64,000 bases of DNA from Halieaceae bacterium (GTDB lineage: Bacteria; Pseudomonadota; Gammaproteobacteria; Pseudomonadales; Halieaceae): positions 1 through 64,000 of the forward strand of contig JADGEN010000002.1 in the NCBI GenBank assembly GCA_016744355.1. Reading direction: 5' to 3'. Position numbers and translations under genes: made by a program. The notes beneath the pieces were generated by a model. That model saw nothing but the letters and a program-made list of their open reading frames with translations. It did no database searches and had not been told where the DNA came from. Shown piece after piece: positions 54,472 through 64,000 of the stretch (positions within the stretch are counted from its first letter, which is position 1; every line of letters begins with the position of its first letter).

Positions 54472-56796
54472 ATGGCTCGTAGGATTGCTGCAGTTATATT
54501 TTCTCTGGGTTGTTTGCACGCTGGCGCAGTGTCTGCGCTCGGTTTGGGCGAACTCACTCTGGATTCATTCCTGAACGAACCTTTTAAGGCAAAGGTCGAC
54601 CTTCTAAATATGGAGGGGCTCAGCGAGCATCAAATTCGTATTCGACTGGCTACCAGTGAAGACTTTGATCGCCTCGGTGTTGATCGAGCGTATTTCCTTA
54701 CAAGCCTCACATTTGAGATTACGGTGGACGACGAGGGCAAAGGCCAGATTTTGCTGAACTCTGAAGGGCCGGTACTCGAGCCCTACCTCGACTTTATCCT
54801 CGAGGCACGTTGGCCCTCAGGTAGGCTCCTGCGTGAGTACACTGTACTGGTCGATCCTCCTGTATTTAAGGCGGAGCAATCAATTACTATCTCGGCCAGT
54901 GCAATAGCGGATCAATCAGATCCCGGCGGGGACGCTAAAAAAAAACCCCAAAGTAGTAGCGGTACCCAGGTAAAGCTGGGTAAGTCGAATTTGGCTGATG
55001 GCGAGATGCCTCAGCGCAATTTCGGTTCTGATGCATCACCTTCAGCTCAAGCGGGCGAGCGCTACCTCATTCGGCGCGATGAAACACTGTGGAAAATAGC
55101 ACAGAGGTCAAAACCAGAAGGCACGTCAGTGCACCAGACGATGCTCGACATACAACGCTTAAATCCCAACGCCTTTATTGGTGGCAACATTAACCGCATA
55201 AAAGCGGGGTATGTTATCTACCTGCCAAGTTCAGGTGATATCAGTTCTGACGACACAAGTTCGGCTATGGCCGAAGTGCGCCAGCAAAACCAGGATTGGC
55301 GGGAGGGTGTGAGTCACAGTCAGTCAGCCGAAACAGGCGGTTCACTGCGAATTTCGACTGAGCCTCAAGCGGCAGCTGGGTCTGGTCAGGCAGCAGGCGA
55401 CTCCCTGTCAGAAAGCGGTTCCGAGTCAGATATGACCAGCATGGAAGGCTTGGAGCGTGCAGAGCGCGACCGTGCAGAAGTTGAAGATCGCCTTGAGTCT
55501 ATGGCTGATCAAGTCGATACCCTGGAACGCATTGTTAGCCTCAAAGATGATCAAATAGCCGCTTTGCAAAAAGCCCTGGCAGACGCCGGCGAAACAACCG
55601 AAGTACAAGCAGCTGAAGGGGAGCTTGTTGATTTACAGTCTCTGGAGTCGATGGCATTGGAGCCGGTCGAAGACAGTGTTGCTGAAAACGATCTGGCCGA
55701 TGAAGCGGTGGTAGAAGCAGTAGAAGAAGTTACTGCGGCAGAGCCCATAGCAGAAGTTGTTGCAAGCGAAGTTCCCGCCGAAAAGCCTGCAGTGACCGCC
55801 GAGAAGAAAGAAAAGGGCGGTTTCTTCAGCACTATCATGTACATTTTGGGCGGTTTAGTCGTCCTGGCCGTCGCGGTCTGGGCGTTTTTACGTCGCCGTG
55901 GCGAGGAGGCCGAGGAAGCGTCAGCGAAGGACGATGTGTTCGCAAACGTTCAATTGAACACCGATAAGCAAGAAGTTGTTGCTGAACCTGAGTTAGAAGC
56001 CGCGCCGGAACCTGAGCCAGTCAAGAAAGAGCCTGCTGAACAAGCCGAGCCAGCACTCACACGTAGTAGCGGTTACGGTGAACGCAAGCACGATGAATAT
56101 GCGTCTGACGCCGACTCAGGCGATGCACTGGCTGAAGCGGATATTTATATTGCTTACGGCCGTTTCCCTCAGGCTGTTGATCTCCTGAAGACAGCAATCG
56201 ACAATGAACCTGCCAATGCTGACTACAAGCTCAAGCTGATGCAGGTCAGTAGTGAAATGGGTGATCAGGCAGAGGTGATGAAGCAATTTGCTGAAATCAA
56301 ACGCCTGGGTGACGCGGCAAGTGTGCAAAGCGGTGAAGAAATCATTAGTGGCATCGATGATCCAGCGGGTGCGCCAGTTCCCCAGCCGGCATCAGATGCG
56401 GCGTCTGCTGCCGACCCTCTGGATTTGTCTGACGATCTGGATCTGGACCTACCTTCGCTCGATACTGACATCGAGGCAGGTGGTGCTGATGTTGACCTCG
56501 AAGAAGAGTTTGGGAGCCTTGAAATAGAGGGCTTTGACGGCGATGCGCCGGAGGATGAGCTCGACCTGAGCAAAGATTTCTCCGAAGGCAGCGCTGCTTT
56601 GGCCGGGGGCGCAGTCGAAGAAGATATGGTTTTTGCAACTGGAAGTGATGCCATGTCAACCAAGTTGGATCTCGCTCGAGCCTATCTTGATATGGGCGAT
56701 CAGGACGGTGCCAGAGCCATTTTCGAAGAAGTACAGGCAGAGGGCAGCGACGAGCAAAAAGAAGAGGCACGGGTGCTGCTAGAGCGGCTTGACTAG
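54472..56796 (+). CDS. fimV: FimV-like peptidoglycan-binding membrane protein
   Basis: 774 residues. A signal peptide is followed by the FimV N-terminal domain (LGLGELTLDSFLNEPFKAKVDLL) and a LysM peptidoglycan-binding module near residues 197-247 (RYLIRRDETLWKIAQRS). A coiled coil follows (AERDRAEVEDRLESMADQVD), then one membrane helix at about 454-476, an acidic cytoplasmic region with tetratricopeptide-like sequence, and the C-terminal FimV domain (STKLDLARAYLDMGDQDGAR). FimV/HubP proteins organise cell poles, type IV pili and chemosensory machinery. GAAGG precedes the ATG. The truA start overlaps its end. Confidence 0.95.
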   Translation: MARRIAAVIFSLGCLHAGAVSALGLGELTLDSFLNEPFKAKVDLLNMEGLSEHQIRIRLATSEDFDRLGVDRAYFLTSLTFEITVDDEGKGQILLNSEGPVLEPYLDFILEARWPSGRLLREYTVLVDPPVFKAEQSITISASAIADQSDPGGDAKKKPQSSSGTQVKLGKSNLADGEMPQRNFGSDASPSAQAGERYLIRRDETLWKIAQRSKPEGTSVHQTMLDIQRLNPNAFIGGNINRIKAGYVIYLPSSGDISSDDTSSAMAEVRQQNQDWREGVSHSQSAETGGSLRISTEPQAAAGSGQAAGDSLSESGSESDMTSMEGLERAERDRAEVEDRLESMADQVDTLERIVSLKDDQIAALQKALADAGETTEVQAAEGELVDLQSLESMALEPVEDSVAENDLADEAVVEAVEEVTAAEPIAEVVASEVPAEKPAVTAEKKEKGGFFSTIMYILGGLVVLAVAVWAFLRRRGEEAEEASAKDDVFANVQLNTDKQEVVAEPELEAAPEPEPVKKEPAEQAEPALTRSSGYGERKHDEYASDADSGDALAEADIYIAYGRFPQAVDLLKTAIDNEPANADYKLKLMQVSSEMGDQAEVMKQFAEIKRLGDAASVQSGEEIISGIDDPAGAPVPQPASDAASAADPLDLSDDLDLDLPSLDTDIEAGGADVDLEEEFGSLEIEGFDGDAPEDELDLSKDFSEGSAALAGGAVEEDMVFATGSDAMSTKLDLARAYLDMGDQDGARAIFEEVQAEGSDEQKEEARVLLERLD

Positions 56797-57637
56797 CTCC
56801 TTTTTTCACACATTCCCCACGGACCCAATCCCCGCAGGAACTCGTATAGCCTGCGGTATTGAGTATAACGGTGGGTCGTACAGCGGCTGGCAAACTCAGA
56901 AAAATCATTCTGTGGTGACCGTTCAATCTGAGCTTGAGCGCGGCTTGGCTGCAATAGCGGCGCTGCCCGAGCCAGTGCGAGTTCACTGCGCAGGCCGAAC
57001 CGACACCGGTGTACATGCTTGCGGCCAGGTCATTCATTTTGATGCTCCCGTTACACGCGGCTTGAAGGCGTGGGTACTGGGCACCAATACACACCTCCCC
57101 GATGCGATACGCGTAATATGGGCAAAACAGGTTCCAGCTGATTTTCATGCAAGGTTTTCAGCTTTATCCCGTCGCTACCGCTACATTATTGGCAACACTC
57201 GCGTGCGACCCGCGTTGCTAAATGGACAAGTTACCTGGCAGCGGCGACCATTGGATGCTGCGCTAATGCATGAGGAGGCGCAAAGTCTTTTGGGTGAACA
57301 AGATTTCAGCTCATTCAGGGCGGCCAGTTGCCAATCCAATACAGCCATGCGTAATATTTATTCAATTGATATAAGCCGCCGTGGTGAGCTCGTTGTCATA
57401 GATGTTCAGGCCAATGCCTTTTTACATCATATGGTACGTAATATAGCGGGTTCACTAATGGCCGTAGGCTCGGGCCAACAGCAAAAGGGTTGGCTTGCCG
57501 GGCTGCTCGCGATAAAAGATCGTAATCAGGCCGCAGATACTGCTTCCCCCGATGGATTGTATTTGTCGAAAGTGGATTACCCTGAAAAATTCTCCTTGCC
57601 GGTTACACCATTGGGGCCTCTTCTATTGTCCAATTGA
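56789..57637 (+). CDS. truA: tRNA pseudouridine(38-40) synthase
   Basis: 282 residues. The start is a TTG at 56789 that overlaps the fimV stop; no in-frame ATG lies before the conserved part. The motif HCAGRTDTGVHACGQV holds the catalytic aspartate, Asp72, in the same relative place as Asp60 of E. coli TruA. NAFLHHMVRNIAGSLM is the second signature. It isomerises uridines 38-40 in tRNA anticodon arms. The position between fimV and trpF is conserved in gammaproteobacteria. Confidence 0.97.
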   Translation: MTSSFFHTFPTDPIPAGTRIACGIEYNGGSYSGWQTQKNHSVVTVQSELERGLAAIAALPEPVRVHCAGRTDTGVHACGQVIHFDAPVTRGLKAWVLGTNTHLPDAIRVIWAKQVPADFHARFSALSRRYRYIIGNTRVRPALLNGQVTWQRRPLDAALMHEEAQSLLGEQDFSSFRAASCQSNTAMRNIYSIDISRRGELVVIDVQANAFLHHMVRNIAGSLMAVGSGQQQKGWLAGLLAIKDRNQAADTASPDGLYLSKVDYPEKFSLPVTPLGPLLLSN

Positions 57638-57699
57638 AGACAGCTTAGTCGCTGATCTGGTATCATGTTCCATTGTATTTTCGATAGAAATTCTCAGCT

Positions 57700-58329
57700 G
57701 TGGCTCATACTCGAATAAAAATTTGCGGTATTACCAAACCGGAAGACGCGTTGAGTGCGATTTCCTCTGGCGCGGATGCTATCGGCTTGGTGTTTTACCC
57801 CGCAAGCCCCAGGGCGGTGACGGTAGAGCAGGCCGCTAGCATTATTGCAGTGGTGCCGCCCTTCGTATCTGTTGTTGCATTATTTGTTGACGAGACAGCA
57901 TATCGGGTTAACCAGGTGCTGAGCTCACTTTCCATTGATGTCCTTCAGTTTCACGGCGATGAAAGCGCTAAATACTGCGAGCAATTCAATCGACCCTATA
58001 TCAAAGCGGTGCGGGTACAGGCTGGCCTCGATCTAAGCGATGCTTGTCGAGCTCACACGGCGGCCAGAGGGGTTTTGTTGGATGCGTGGCAAGCGGGAGT
58101 GCCTGGTGGAACAGGTAAAACCTTCGACTGGCGTCTCGCCGCTCTGGAGCTGCCTTTACCCGTGGTGCTGGCAGGCGGATTGAACCCTGACAATGTCAGT
58201 GAAGCCATGGCGACACTGCAGCCAGCGGCAGTCGATGTTAGTGGTGGTGTTGAGTTGAGCCCCGGCGCCAAAGATTGTGTAAAAATTAAACAGTTTATTT
58301 CAGCGGTGAAAACTGCAGATCAACGTTAG
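57700..58329 (+). CDS. trpF: phosphoribosylanthranilate isomerase
   Basis: 209 residues, GTG start. The family opening TRIKICGITKPEDALSA has the catalytic Cys; YPASPRAVT, VQFHGDE-like LQFHGDES, and VDVSGGVELSPGAKD form the phosphate-binding end of the TIM barrel. It converts phosphoribosylanthranilate to the carboxyphenylamino-deoxyribulose phosphate in tryptophan synthesis. No strong Shine-Dalgarno is visible. trpB begins within 13 bp. Confidence 0.97.
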   Translation: MAHTRIKICGITKPEDALSAISSGADAIGLVFYPASPRAVTVEQAASIIAVVPPFVSVVALFVDETAYRVNQVLSSLSIDVLQFHGDESAKYCEQFNRPYIKAVRVQAGLDLSDACRAHTAARGVLLDAWQAGVPGGTGKTFDWRLAALELPLPVVLAGGLNPDNVSEAMATLQPAAVDVSGGVELSPGAKDCVKIKQFISAVKTADQR

Positions 58330-58341
58330 ATGGAATGCAAC

Positions 58342-59562
58342 ATGAGTAAAGACAGGTCAGACATAGATTATTCATCCCTTCCCGATGCACAAGGACGTTT
58401 TGGACAGTACGGCGGAAAGTTCGTTTCGGAGACGCTGATGGCGGCTCTCGCAGAGCTGGAAGAATTGTATTCGAGGCTCTCAGCAGACCCCGCTTTTCAG
58501 CGCGAGTTAGACGAAGATTTAGCTCACTATGTAGGGCGTCCATCGCCACTGTACGAAGCGAAGCGCTGGTCTGATCAAATTGGTGGAGCGCGCATTTTTT
58601 TAAAAAGGGAAGACCTCAATCACACTGGCGCGCACAAAGTTAACAACACCGTTGGACAGGCACTACTGGCAAAGTATATGGGTAAGCCCAGGGTTATCGC
58701 TGAAACCGGAGCGGGGCAGCACGGTGTAGCCTCGGCCACGATCGCTGCTAGACTGGGTTTGGAGTGTCAGGTGTATATGGGCGAAGAAGATATCAAACGC
58801 CAGGCTCTGAATGTCTACCGCATGCGCCTGTTGGGCGCGGACGTGATACCGGTTACCTCCGGTTCCAAAACGCTCAAAGATGCCATGAATGAGGCTATGC
58901 GTGACTGGGTGACCAACGTCGACTCAACCTACTACATCATTGGTACAGCGGCAGGGCCACACCCTTATCCCAAATTGGTTCGGGACTTCCAGAGTATCAT
59001 TGGACGGGAAGCGCGAGCTCAATCCTTAGCCCAGACAGGTAAGCTGCCCGACGCACTGGTCGCTTGTGTAGGTGGTGGATCCAATGCAATTGGTTTGTTC
59101 CATCCCTTTTTAGAGGATGAATCTGTCGCGATGTACGGCGTTGAAGCCGGTGGACTGGGTGTAGCTACTGGCGAGCACGCAGCGCCACTTACTATGGGGA
59201 CACCGGGCGTATTACACGGCAATCGCACCTACTTAATGCAGGATGAGGATGGGCAGATATTACACACCCACTCAATATCCGCCGGGCTGGATTATCCCGG
59301 GGTCGGCCCCGAGCACTCCTGGTTGAAGGATATAGGTCGGGTAGATTACGTGGATGCAGATGACGCCGAAGCGCTGCGTGCCTTTCACACACTTACTGAG
59401 GTTGAGGGGATTATGCCCGCGCTGGAGAGTAGCCATGCGTTAGCCTACGCAGAAAAACTGGCGGCCAGCATGGACAAAGACCAAATGATTATCGTCAATC
59501 TGTCTGGTCGTGGTGACAAAGATATACATACCGTCGCACAGCTCGATGGTATAGAAATATAG
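58342..59562 (+). CDS. trpB: tryptophan synthase beta subunit
   Basis: 406 residues from the ATG at 58342, with GGAA at 58334-58337; ATG 58330 directly after trpF is the alternative. The PLP lysine lies in [17 protein letters not shown]; also [14 protein letters not shown] and [15 protein letters not shown] for cofactor phosphate. It joins indole with serine to make tryptophan, with TrpA. trpA follows after 10 bp. Confidence 0.98.
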   Translation: MSKDRSDIDYSSLPDAQGRFGQYGGKFVSETLMAALAELEELYSRLSADPAFQRELDEDLAHYVGRPSPLYEAKRWSDQIGGARIFLKREDLNHTGAHKVNNTVGQALLAKYMGKPRVIAETGAGQHGVASATIAARLGLECQVYMGEEDIKRQALNVYRMRLLGADVIPVTSGSKTLKDAMNEAMRDWVTNVDSTYYIIGTAAGPHPYPKLVRDFQSIIGREARAQSLAQTGKLPDALVACVGGGSNAIGLFHPFLEDESVAMYGVEAGGLGVATGEHAAPLTMGTPGVLHGNRTYLMQDEDGQILHTHSISAGLDYPGVGPEHSWLKDIGRVDYVDADDAEALRAFHTLTEVEGIMPALESSHALAYAEKLAASMDKDQMIIVNLSGRGDKDIHTVAQLDGIEI

Positions 59563-59572
59563 GGGAAGGGTA

Positions 59573-60391
59573 GTGAGTCGCATAGCAGATCGTTTTAAAC
59601 AACTAAAAGAGCAGGGCCGTAAGGCCCTAATCCCTTACTTTGTAGCCGGTGACCCCTGCGCAGATATCGCGGTGCCATTGATGCATGGCCTGGTTGAAGC
59701 CGGAGCCGATATCATAGAGGTAGGTGTCGCCTTCTCTGACCCCATGGCCGAGGGTCCTGTGATTCAATTGGCGCACGAACGCGCTCTCGCCAATGGAATT
59801 AGTTTACGTAAAACGCTGGAGGTCGTTCGTCAGTTTCGCGAGAACGACCAGGACACGCCCGTGTTACTGATGGGCTATGCCAATCCAGTTGAGCATATGG
59901 GCTACGATGTTTTTGCCGATGCCGCTGCGAGTGCAGGTGTGGATGCGCTGCTCACGGTGGATATTCCTCCAGAAGAAGTAGACGCAGTAAACGTCGAGTT
60001 GAACCGCGTGGGTATAGATAATATTTTTCTCATCGCACCCAATACACCGGAGAATCGAATAGACACTATCGTGGAGCAAGCCAGTGGCTTTATATACTAT
60101 GTCTCGCTCAAAGGTGTAACTGGCGCTGGAAATCTTGATACAGAGGAGGTCTCCAGACGAGCGCAGTTGATTCGCAGCCACACAAATCTGCCCCTTGCGG
60201 TGGGTTTTGGCATTAAGGATGCGGATTCTGCTAAGGCGGTCGCCGTGGTTGCCGATGGCGTGGTGGTGGGTAGTGCGCTGGTTAACGTTATGGCTGCCGC
60301 AATCGAATCAGGTGGATCCCCAGAAGCTGCAATTGTTGCGGCTAAGAGTCTGCTTGGCGATATCAGAGCGGGCATAGATTCGCTATCCTAA
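59573..60391 (+). CDS. trpA: tryptophan synthase alpha subunit
   Basis: 272 residues, GTG start, GGGGAAGGG upstream. The catalytic Glu and Asp lie in [19 protein letters not shown], with [10 protein letters not shown] and [14 protein letters not shown] completing the barrel. It splits indole-glycerol phosphate and passes indole to TrpB through the intersubunit tunnel. It is the last of trpF-trpB-trpA; accD follows after 46 bp. Confidence 0.98.
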   Translation: MSRIADRFKQLKEQGRKALIPYFVAGDPCADIAVPLMHGLVEAGADIIEVGVAFSDPMAEGPVIQLAHERALANGISLRKTLEVVRQFRENDQDTPVLLMGYANPVEHMGYDVFADAAASAGVDALLTVDIPPEEVDAVNVELNRVGIDNIFLIAPNTPENRIDTIVEQASGFIYYVSLKGVTGAGNLDTEEVSRRAQLIRSHTNLPLAVGFGIKDADSAKAVAVVADGVVVGSALVNVMAAAIESGGSPEAAIVAAKSLLGDIRAGIDSLS

Positions 60392-60437
60392 TGCACAGCA
60401 GCGCGTCTATAATGATGCAAATACAGCGGGGGATGTC

Positions 60438-61379
60438 ATGAGTTGGATTGATAAAATATTACCGTCAGGTGTACGTACAGGCGAGGGTGAGAAACGAGCC
60501 AGTGTACCCGAGGGGCTATGGAAGAAGTGCGTCAAATGTGAGGCAGTGCTCTATCGTCCCGATCTGGAACGCAATGACGATGTGTGTCCAAAATGCGATC
60601 ATCACATGCGTATCGGTGCCCGTAGGCGTCTGGATGTTTTTCTGGATGAAGAGGGACGTGAAGAGGTTTTCACCGATATAGAACCTGTAGACAGGCTCAA
60701 ATTTAAGGACAAGAAACGCTATCGGGATCGCCTCACGGCCGCCCAAAAGTCCACAGGAGAAAAAGACGCTCTCATTGCGATGCGTGGAACACTACAGGGC
60801 CTACCTGTGGTGGTTGTCGCCTTCGAATTCAAGTTTCATGGTGGATCAATGGGCTACGCGGTAGGTGAAAAATTTACCCGAGCTGCACAATTGTCTCTGG
60901 CTGAAAATATTCCCCTGGTGTGTTTTTCGGCGTCCGGCGGCGCCCGCATGCAAGAAGCCCTTATTTCATTAATGCAAATGGCCAAAACCAGCGCCGTGAT
61001 AGAGCGCATGAAGCAACAGAGCGTGCCCTATATATCGGTGATGACAGACCCTATTTACGGTGGCGTATCAGCGTCCCTCGCGCTTTTGGGAGACATTAAT
61101 GTTGCTGAACCCGATGCTCGTGCGGGTTTTGCAGGGCCAAACATAATTGAGCAGACAATACGGCAGAAATTACCCAAGGGTTTTCAGCGTAGTGAGTTTT
61201 TACTCGAACACGGTGCGATTGACATGATTGTTCACCGCAACGATATGCGTGACACGCTTGCTCGTATACTTTCCAAGCTGTCCCATCAAGCTCTGAATCA
61301 TTCAGAGCAAGAGCAAGAGCAAGAGCAACGCGAAACTGAGGATGGGGCGGACGTCGAGGCAATTGAGGTGGATGAGTAA
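60438..61379 (+). CDS. accD: acetyl-CoA carboxylase carboxyltransferase subunit beta
   Basis: 313 residues. The N-terminal zinc ribbon has [20 protein letters not shown] with a second CPKC pair; the crotonase-type core has [20 protein letters not shown] and [18 protein letters not shown]. With AccA it transfers carboxyl from biotin to acetyl-CoA to make malonyl-CoA. The C-terminal tail is acidic and encoded by four GAGCAA repeats. Its last 8 bp overlap folC. Confidence 0.97.
   Translation: MSWIDKILPSGVRTGEGEKRASVPEGLWKKCVKCEAVLYRPDLERNDDVCPKCDHHMRIGARRRLDVFLDEEGREEVFTDIEPVDRLKFKDKKRYRDRLTAAQKSTGEKDALIAMRGTLQGLPVVVVAFEFKFHGGSMGYAVGEKFTRAAQLSLAENIPLVCFSASGGARMQEALISLMQMAKTSAVIERMKQQSVPYISVMTDPIYGGVSASLALLGDINVAEPDARAGFAGPNIIEQTIRQKLPKGFQRSEFLLEHGAIDMIVHRNDMRDTLARILSKLSHQALNHSEQEQEQEQRETEDGADVEAIEVDE
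61305..61328 (+). repeat. accD: four tandem GAGCAA hexamers inside accD
   Basis: GAGCAA is repeated four times (61305-61310, 61311-61316, 61317-61322, 61323-61328), giving an alternating Glu-Gln stretch in the disordered AccD tail. Because the unit is 6 bp, copy-number change would keep the frame and only alter tail length. Confidence 0.85.
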
Positions 61380-62670
61380 GACATCACTTAATGAGTGGTT
61401 GCAGCGTCTGGAGACGCTTCACCCAAGCGAGATAGATCTGGGTCTGGAGCGAGTGGCGTCAGTGGCAGAGACTATGCAGCTTTTACCGCCACCCCAGCCG
61501 GTAATCAGCGTGGCTGGAACTAATGGCAAAGGATCAACTGTTGCTGTTATGGAGGCGATACTGGTCGAAACTGGCTGTGTTAGCGGTGCTTGTACTTCCC
61601 CTCATCTGCTGAGTTTTAATGAGCGTATTCGCGTAGCAGGAGTGCCAGTAGACGACAGTGAGATCGTACAGGCATTTGAGCAGATCGAGTCCGCCAGAGG
61701 TGAGACATCTCTTACCTATTTTGAATTTTCGACATTGGCTGCACTGGTGGTTTTCCGCCAGCGCAATGTAGACGTAATTCTTCTGGAAGTTGGGCTCGGC
61801 GGACGTCTTGATGCGGTCAATATTGTCGACGCAGACGTAGCTGTCATTACCAGTATCGACATAGACCACCAGGATTGGCTGGGAGATAGCAGAGAGCAAA
61901 TTTCCCTGGAAAAAGCCGGCATACTGCGTCGTGAACGGGCAGCGGTGATCGCAGAGAAAGATCCACCACTAGTGTTGCTGGAGCACATCGAGTCTCTTGG
62001 CTGTCAGGCATTATTCAGCGGTGTCGACTATCAGTTGATGGACGAGGGCAGTTCTTGGTCCGCTAGTTTACGCACGAGTAGTGGTGTAGAGCGGAAGCTA
62101 CCGACTATCGCCTATGGTTCCGTCTTAGCCGATAATATTTGTGCGGGTCTGCAGGCTCTGTTGCTGATAAAACGGGATTTCACCGACAAACAATTACTGC
62201 GCGCATTAGAGGTTTTGTCTCCGCCGGGGCGGCGAGAACTGCAGAAATTTGCGGGCAAAGAGTATCTATTTGATGTGGCACACAATGTGGCATCACTTGA
62301 TAAGCTACTTGAGTATATCGATGCGACTCCCTGCAAAGGGAGAACTATGGCCATTTTTTCTGCCATGGTGGATAAAGATTTTCGGGCAATGCTCGGGGCC
62401 TGTTCCGGGTACTTCGATGCCTGGTTTACTGCTAATCAGCCAGCTGTTCCGCGCGCTTTGGAGGCAGAAGTCGTTGCGCAATGCCTGCATGAGCAAGGTG
62501 AAAAAATGATTAGTGTGAGTAAGAATCTTCGTCAGGCCTTTCGCCGGGCACAGGGGCTAATGGTCGAAGGCGACAGACTGGTAATTTTTGGCTCGTTTTA
62601 TACAGTGGCAGTGGTGTTACCACTGCTGGAAAAAGACCGCAGGAAAGGGCGCATCGCCACCCATGAATGA
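61372..62670 (+). CDS. folC: bifunctional folylpolyglutamate/dihydrofolate synthase
   Basis: 432 residues from the ATG at 61372 with GAGGTGG upstream. The P-loop is [17 protein letters not shown] (Lys53); other Mur-ligase-like parts are [28 protein letters not shown] and [11 protein letters not shown]. It adds glutamate to dihydropteroate and folates. The start overlaps accD, and its stop overlaps the SPOR-protein start by 8 bp (62663-62670), so the cluster is tightly coupled. Confidence 0.97.
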   Translation: MSKTSLNEWLQRLETLHPSEIDLGLERVASVAETMQLLPPPQPVISVAGTNGKGSTVAVMEAILVETGCVSGACTSPHLLSFNERIRVAGVPVDDSEIVQAFEQIESARGETSLTYFEFSTLAALVVFRQRNVDVILLEVGLGGRLDAVNIVDADVAVITSIDIDHQDWLGDSREQISLEKAGILRRERAAVIAEKDPPLVLLEHIESLGCQALFSGVDYQLMDEGSSWSASLRTSSGVERKLPTIAYGSVLADNICAGLQALLLIKRDFTDKQLLRALEVLSPPGRRELQKFAGKEYLFDVAHNVASLDKLLEYIDATPCKGRTMAIFSAMVDKDFRAMLGACSGYFDAWFTANQPAVPRALEAEVVAQCLHEQGEKMISVSKNLRQAFRRAQGLMVEGDRLVIFGSFYTVAVVLPLLEKDRRKGRIATHE

Positions 62671-63316
62671 AATCCTCAAGCAGCGCCTTGTCGGCGCTCT
62701 TATACTGATTGCTCTCGGAGTCGTGTTCTGGCCGGTTATTTTTGTCGAGCCAGTCGACAAACCGTTGGGAGAAGCTGCGCAAGTGCCTGTCAGGCCCACT
62801 ATAGACACCACTCCAATCGACACGCCCGGTAGGGGCGGCTTGCGGTCTTCGCCCACATGGCAAGCTGGTGAAGAGGCCGCTGGCGAAGCAAAAAAAGAGA
62901 GCGAAGCCGTTCCTGCTAAGGAGCTGGACCTGGCTGTTATTGATAGTCAGGTAGAAAAAGCACCAGTGCCGCAGAAACCTGTGGTCGAAAGTAAACCGGT
63001 TCTCCCACCTGTTACAAAGCAGGCGAAAACTCGCACTGAGGCGCCGGCTAAACCTGCAATAGATGCTGACGGAGTTCCCATAGGTTGGATATTACAGGTG
63101 GCCAGCGTGAGCAGTTCCGCCAAGGCTGAAGAGCTGCGCGCTGGTCTGGTCGATATGGGCTACAAGGCTTATGTTAAGAAAATCAAAAGGGAAAATGGCG
63201 TTCTTCTAAGAGTCTATGTGGGTCCCAAGTTTGAACGTGCTCGACTCGAAACCATGCAGCCCAAGGTCGATGCGCAGTTCAAGGTCAAATCGATGGTGCG
63301 GCGCTATATACCGTGA
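62663..63316 (+). CDS. dedD: SPOR-domain cell-division protein (DedD-like)
   Basis: 217 residues. A short cytoplasmic end and one membrane helix (LVGALILIALGVVFWPVIF) precede a Pro/Glu/Lys-rich linker and a C-terminal SPOR domain (WILQVASVSSSAKAEELRAGL, then GVLLRVYVGPKFERAR). SPOR domains bind denuded glycan at the septum. The folC-dedD-cvpA-purF order matches many gammaproteobacteria, which supports the symbol. Confidence 0.9.
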   Translation: MNEILKQRLVGALILIALGVVFWPVIFVEPVDKPLGEAAQVPVRPTIDTTPIDTPGRGGLRSSPTWQAGEEAAGEAKKESEAVPAKELDLAVIDSQVEKAPVPQKPVVESKPVLPPVTKQAKTRTEAPAKPAIDADGVPIGWILQVASVSSSAKAEELRAGLVDMGYKAYVKKIKRENGVLLRVYVGPKFERARLETMQPKVDAQFKVKSMVRRYIP

Positions 63317-63407
63317 AGATCACCACTTTCTTTTGGTTTAGTCGCACCATGTGCTCTGTTAGACTTGCGCTCCAAAGGCCAGCTGTAATGGAGTATAAGG
63401 TTTAGTC

Positions 63408-63938
63408 GTGGATTGGACGCTCATGAACTGGGTTGATTGGGCTATTATTGCCGTATTGACTGTATCCACGCTCATTAGCTTATGGCGTGGCTTTGCGCGT
63501 GAAGCGCTTTCACTGCTGGGTTGGGTAGCGGCTTTTGTCCTTGCCAACCTTTTTGCTGATCGTCTGTCAGTCCAGCTTGTCCAATTTATAGACAATGAGC
63601 CGGCCCGTTATATGGCGGCGTTTGCGTTATTGTTTGTCGGCGTTTTGTTGCTCTTCAATCTATTGGGGATCGTAGTTCGCCAGTTAATTCGTTTAACAGG
63701 ACTGAGCCCGCTGGATCGTTTGTTGGGTACGGTATTTGGTTTTGCCCGGGGGCTAATTATCCTACTGGTAGTAGTCTTCATACTCAGGCAGCTAATGCCT
63801 GCCAGTAATCAACAGGCGTTTAATCAGTCTCTGCTAATGCCACATTTAGATCTTTTAATGCAGTGGGTGCAGTCCACGTTCGGTACTATGGATATTCCCA
63901 GTGTGGTGAGTGATGCTGTACCAAATATTACTATTTAG
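63408..63938 (+). CDS. cvpA: CvpA family membrane protein
   Basis: 176 residues, GTG start with AAGG spaced 7 bp; an ATG at 63423 is possible. Four hydrophobic segments with the family motif NWVDWAIIAVLTVSTLISLWRGFAREALSLLGWV at the start and LDRLLGTVFGFARGL later. CvpA is linked to colicin V production, bile-salt tolerance and envelope stress; the mechanism is unknown. purF follows after 36 bp as in E. coli. Confidence 0.93.
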   Translation: MDWTLMNWVDWAIIAVLTVSTLISLWRGFAREALSLLGWVAAFVLANLFADRLSVQLVQFIDNEPARYMAAFALLFVGVLLLFNLLGIVVRQLIRLTGLSPLDRLLGTVFGFARGLIILLVVVFILRQLMPASNQQAFNQSLLMPHLDLLMQWVQSTFGTMDIPSVVSDAVPNITI

Positions 63939-63974
63939 GCCCTGGTGGTCAGTTCTTTGTGAGGTGTTTGCCTA

Positions 63975-64000
63975 ATGTGCGGCCTGGTCGGATTAGTCGG
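63975..64000 (+). CDS. purF: amidophosphoribosyltransferase, first codons only
   Basis: ATG followed by TGC and the sequence MCGLVGLV reaches the window edge. Cys2 is the nucleophile of class II glutamine amidotransferases, exposed after Met removal. Position just downstream of cvpA makes purF by far the likeliest gene. It makes phosphoribosylamine, the first purine step. GAGGTG lies 9 bp before the ATG. Confidence 0.85.

Noticed and set aside
56345-57148. 267-codon antisense open frame over fimV and truA
   Set aside because: It crosses two conserved genes, is rich in Arg/Leu/Pro typical of shadow frames, and has no start signal.

Overview
The window looks like the chromosome of a free-living marine gammaproteobacterium. 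The best guess is the Halieaceae (OM60/NOR5) or a close Cellvibrionales relative. This is inferred from the conserved block leuC-leuD-asd-fimV-truA-trpF-trpB-trpA-accD-folC-dedD-cvpA-purF, from Gram-negative envelope genes (tamA/tamB, lipoproteins, DUF1302 outer-membrane protein), and from a high load of acyl-CoA, sterol-like lipid and PQQ-dehydrogenase genes. I see no rRNA or tRNA gene, no insertion sequence, no prophage and no CRISPR array. Coding density is high, with many 1-8 bp start/stop overlaps.

Layout. 1-7.6 kb: the 3' part of an acyl-CoA dehydrogenase, an exported amidohydrolase, a PQQ/haem alcohol dehydrogenase broken by one apparent frameshift, an unrecognised protein resembling a decayed RecB-like nuclease, and a leftward epoxide hydrolase/thioesterase pair. 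7.6-9.1 kb: a sortase immediately followed by a small secreted protein with a C-terminal MPTTA sorting signal, closed by a strong terminator. This self-contained pair is the most interesting small system here. 9.1-14 kb: a small basic protein, an esterase and acyltransferase pair, and an Lrp/AsnC regulator divergent from a PLP decarboxylase.

14-26 kb: a long rightward series (acyl-CoA synthetase, thiolase, DUF3604 lipoprotein, DUF1302 outer-membrane protein, DUF1329 protein, YCF48-like propeller, RND/MMPL transporter). It reads as a trans-envelope lipid handling system joined to beta-oxidation enzymes. 26-32.5 kb: a short asparaginase-like protein, a methyltransferase, then tamA-tamB. 32.5-46.6 kb: mixed metabolism (nitrobindin-like protein, membrane hydrolase, amino-acid permease, GST, lysoplasmalogenase, alanine-glyoxylate-type aminotransferase, cupin, a second acyl-CoA synthetase, pyruvate phosphate dikinase, LLM flavin oxidoreductase), an unknown secreted protein/lipoprotein pair, and an HTH protein with a histone-H1-like tail coupled to rlmKL.

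48.8-49.2 kb: the only gene-free stretch over 300 bp. It holds an AT-rich segment, three AGCGA motifs at exact 10-bp spacing, and a perfect inverted pair of consensus DnaA boxes, so it is a candidate DnaA-responsive locus. 49.2-64 kb: flavodoxin and thioesterase genes, a LysR regulator divergent from leuCD, then the housekeeping block for leucine, lysine/threonine precursor, tryptophan, fatty-acid, folate and purine synthesis. leuB is absent from its frequent place between leuD and asd. The window ends in the first codons of purF.
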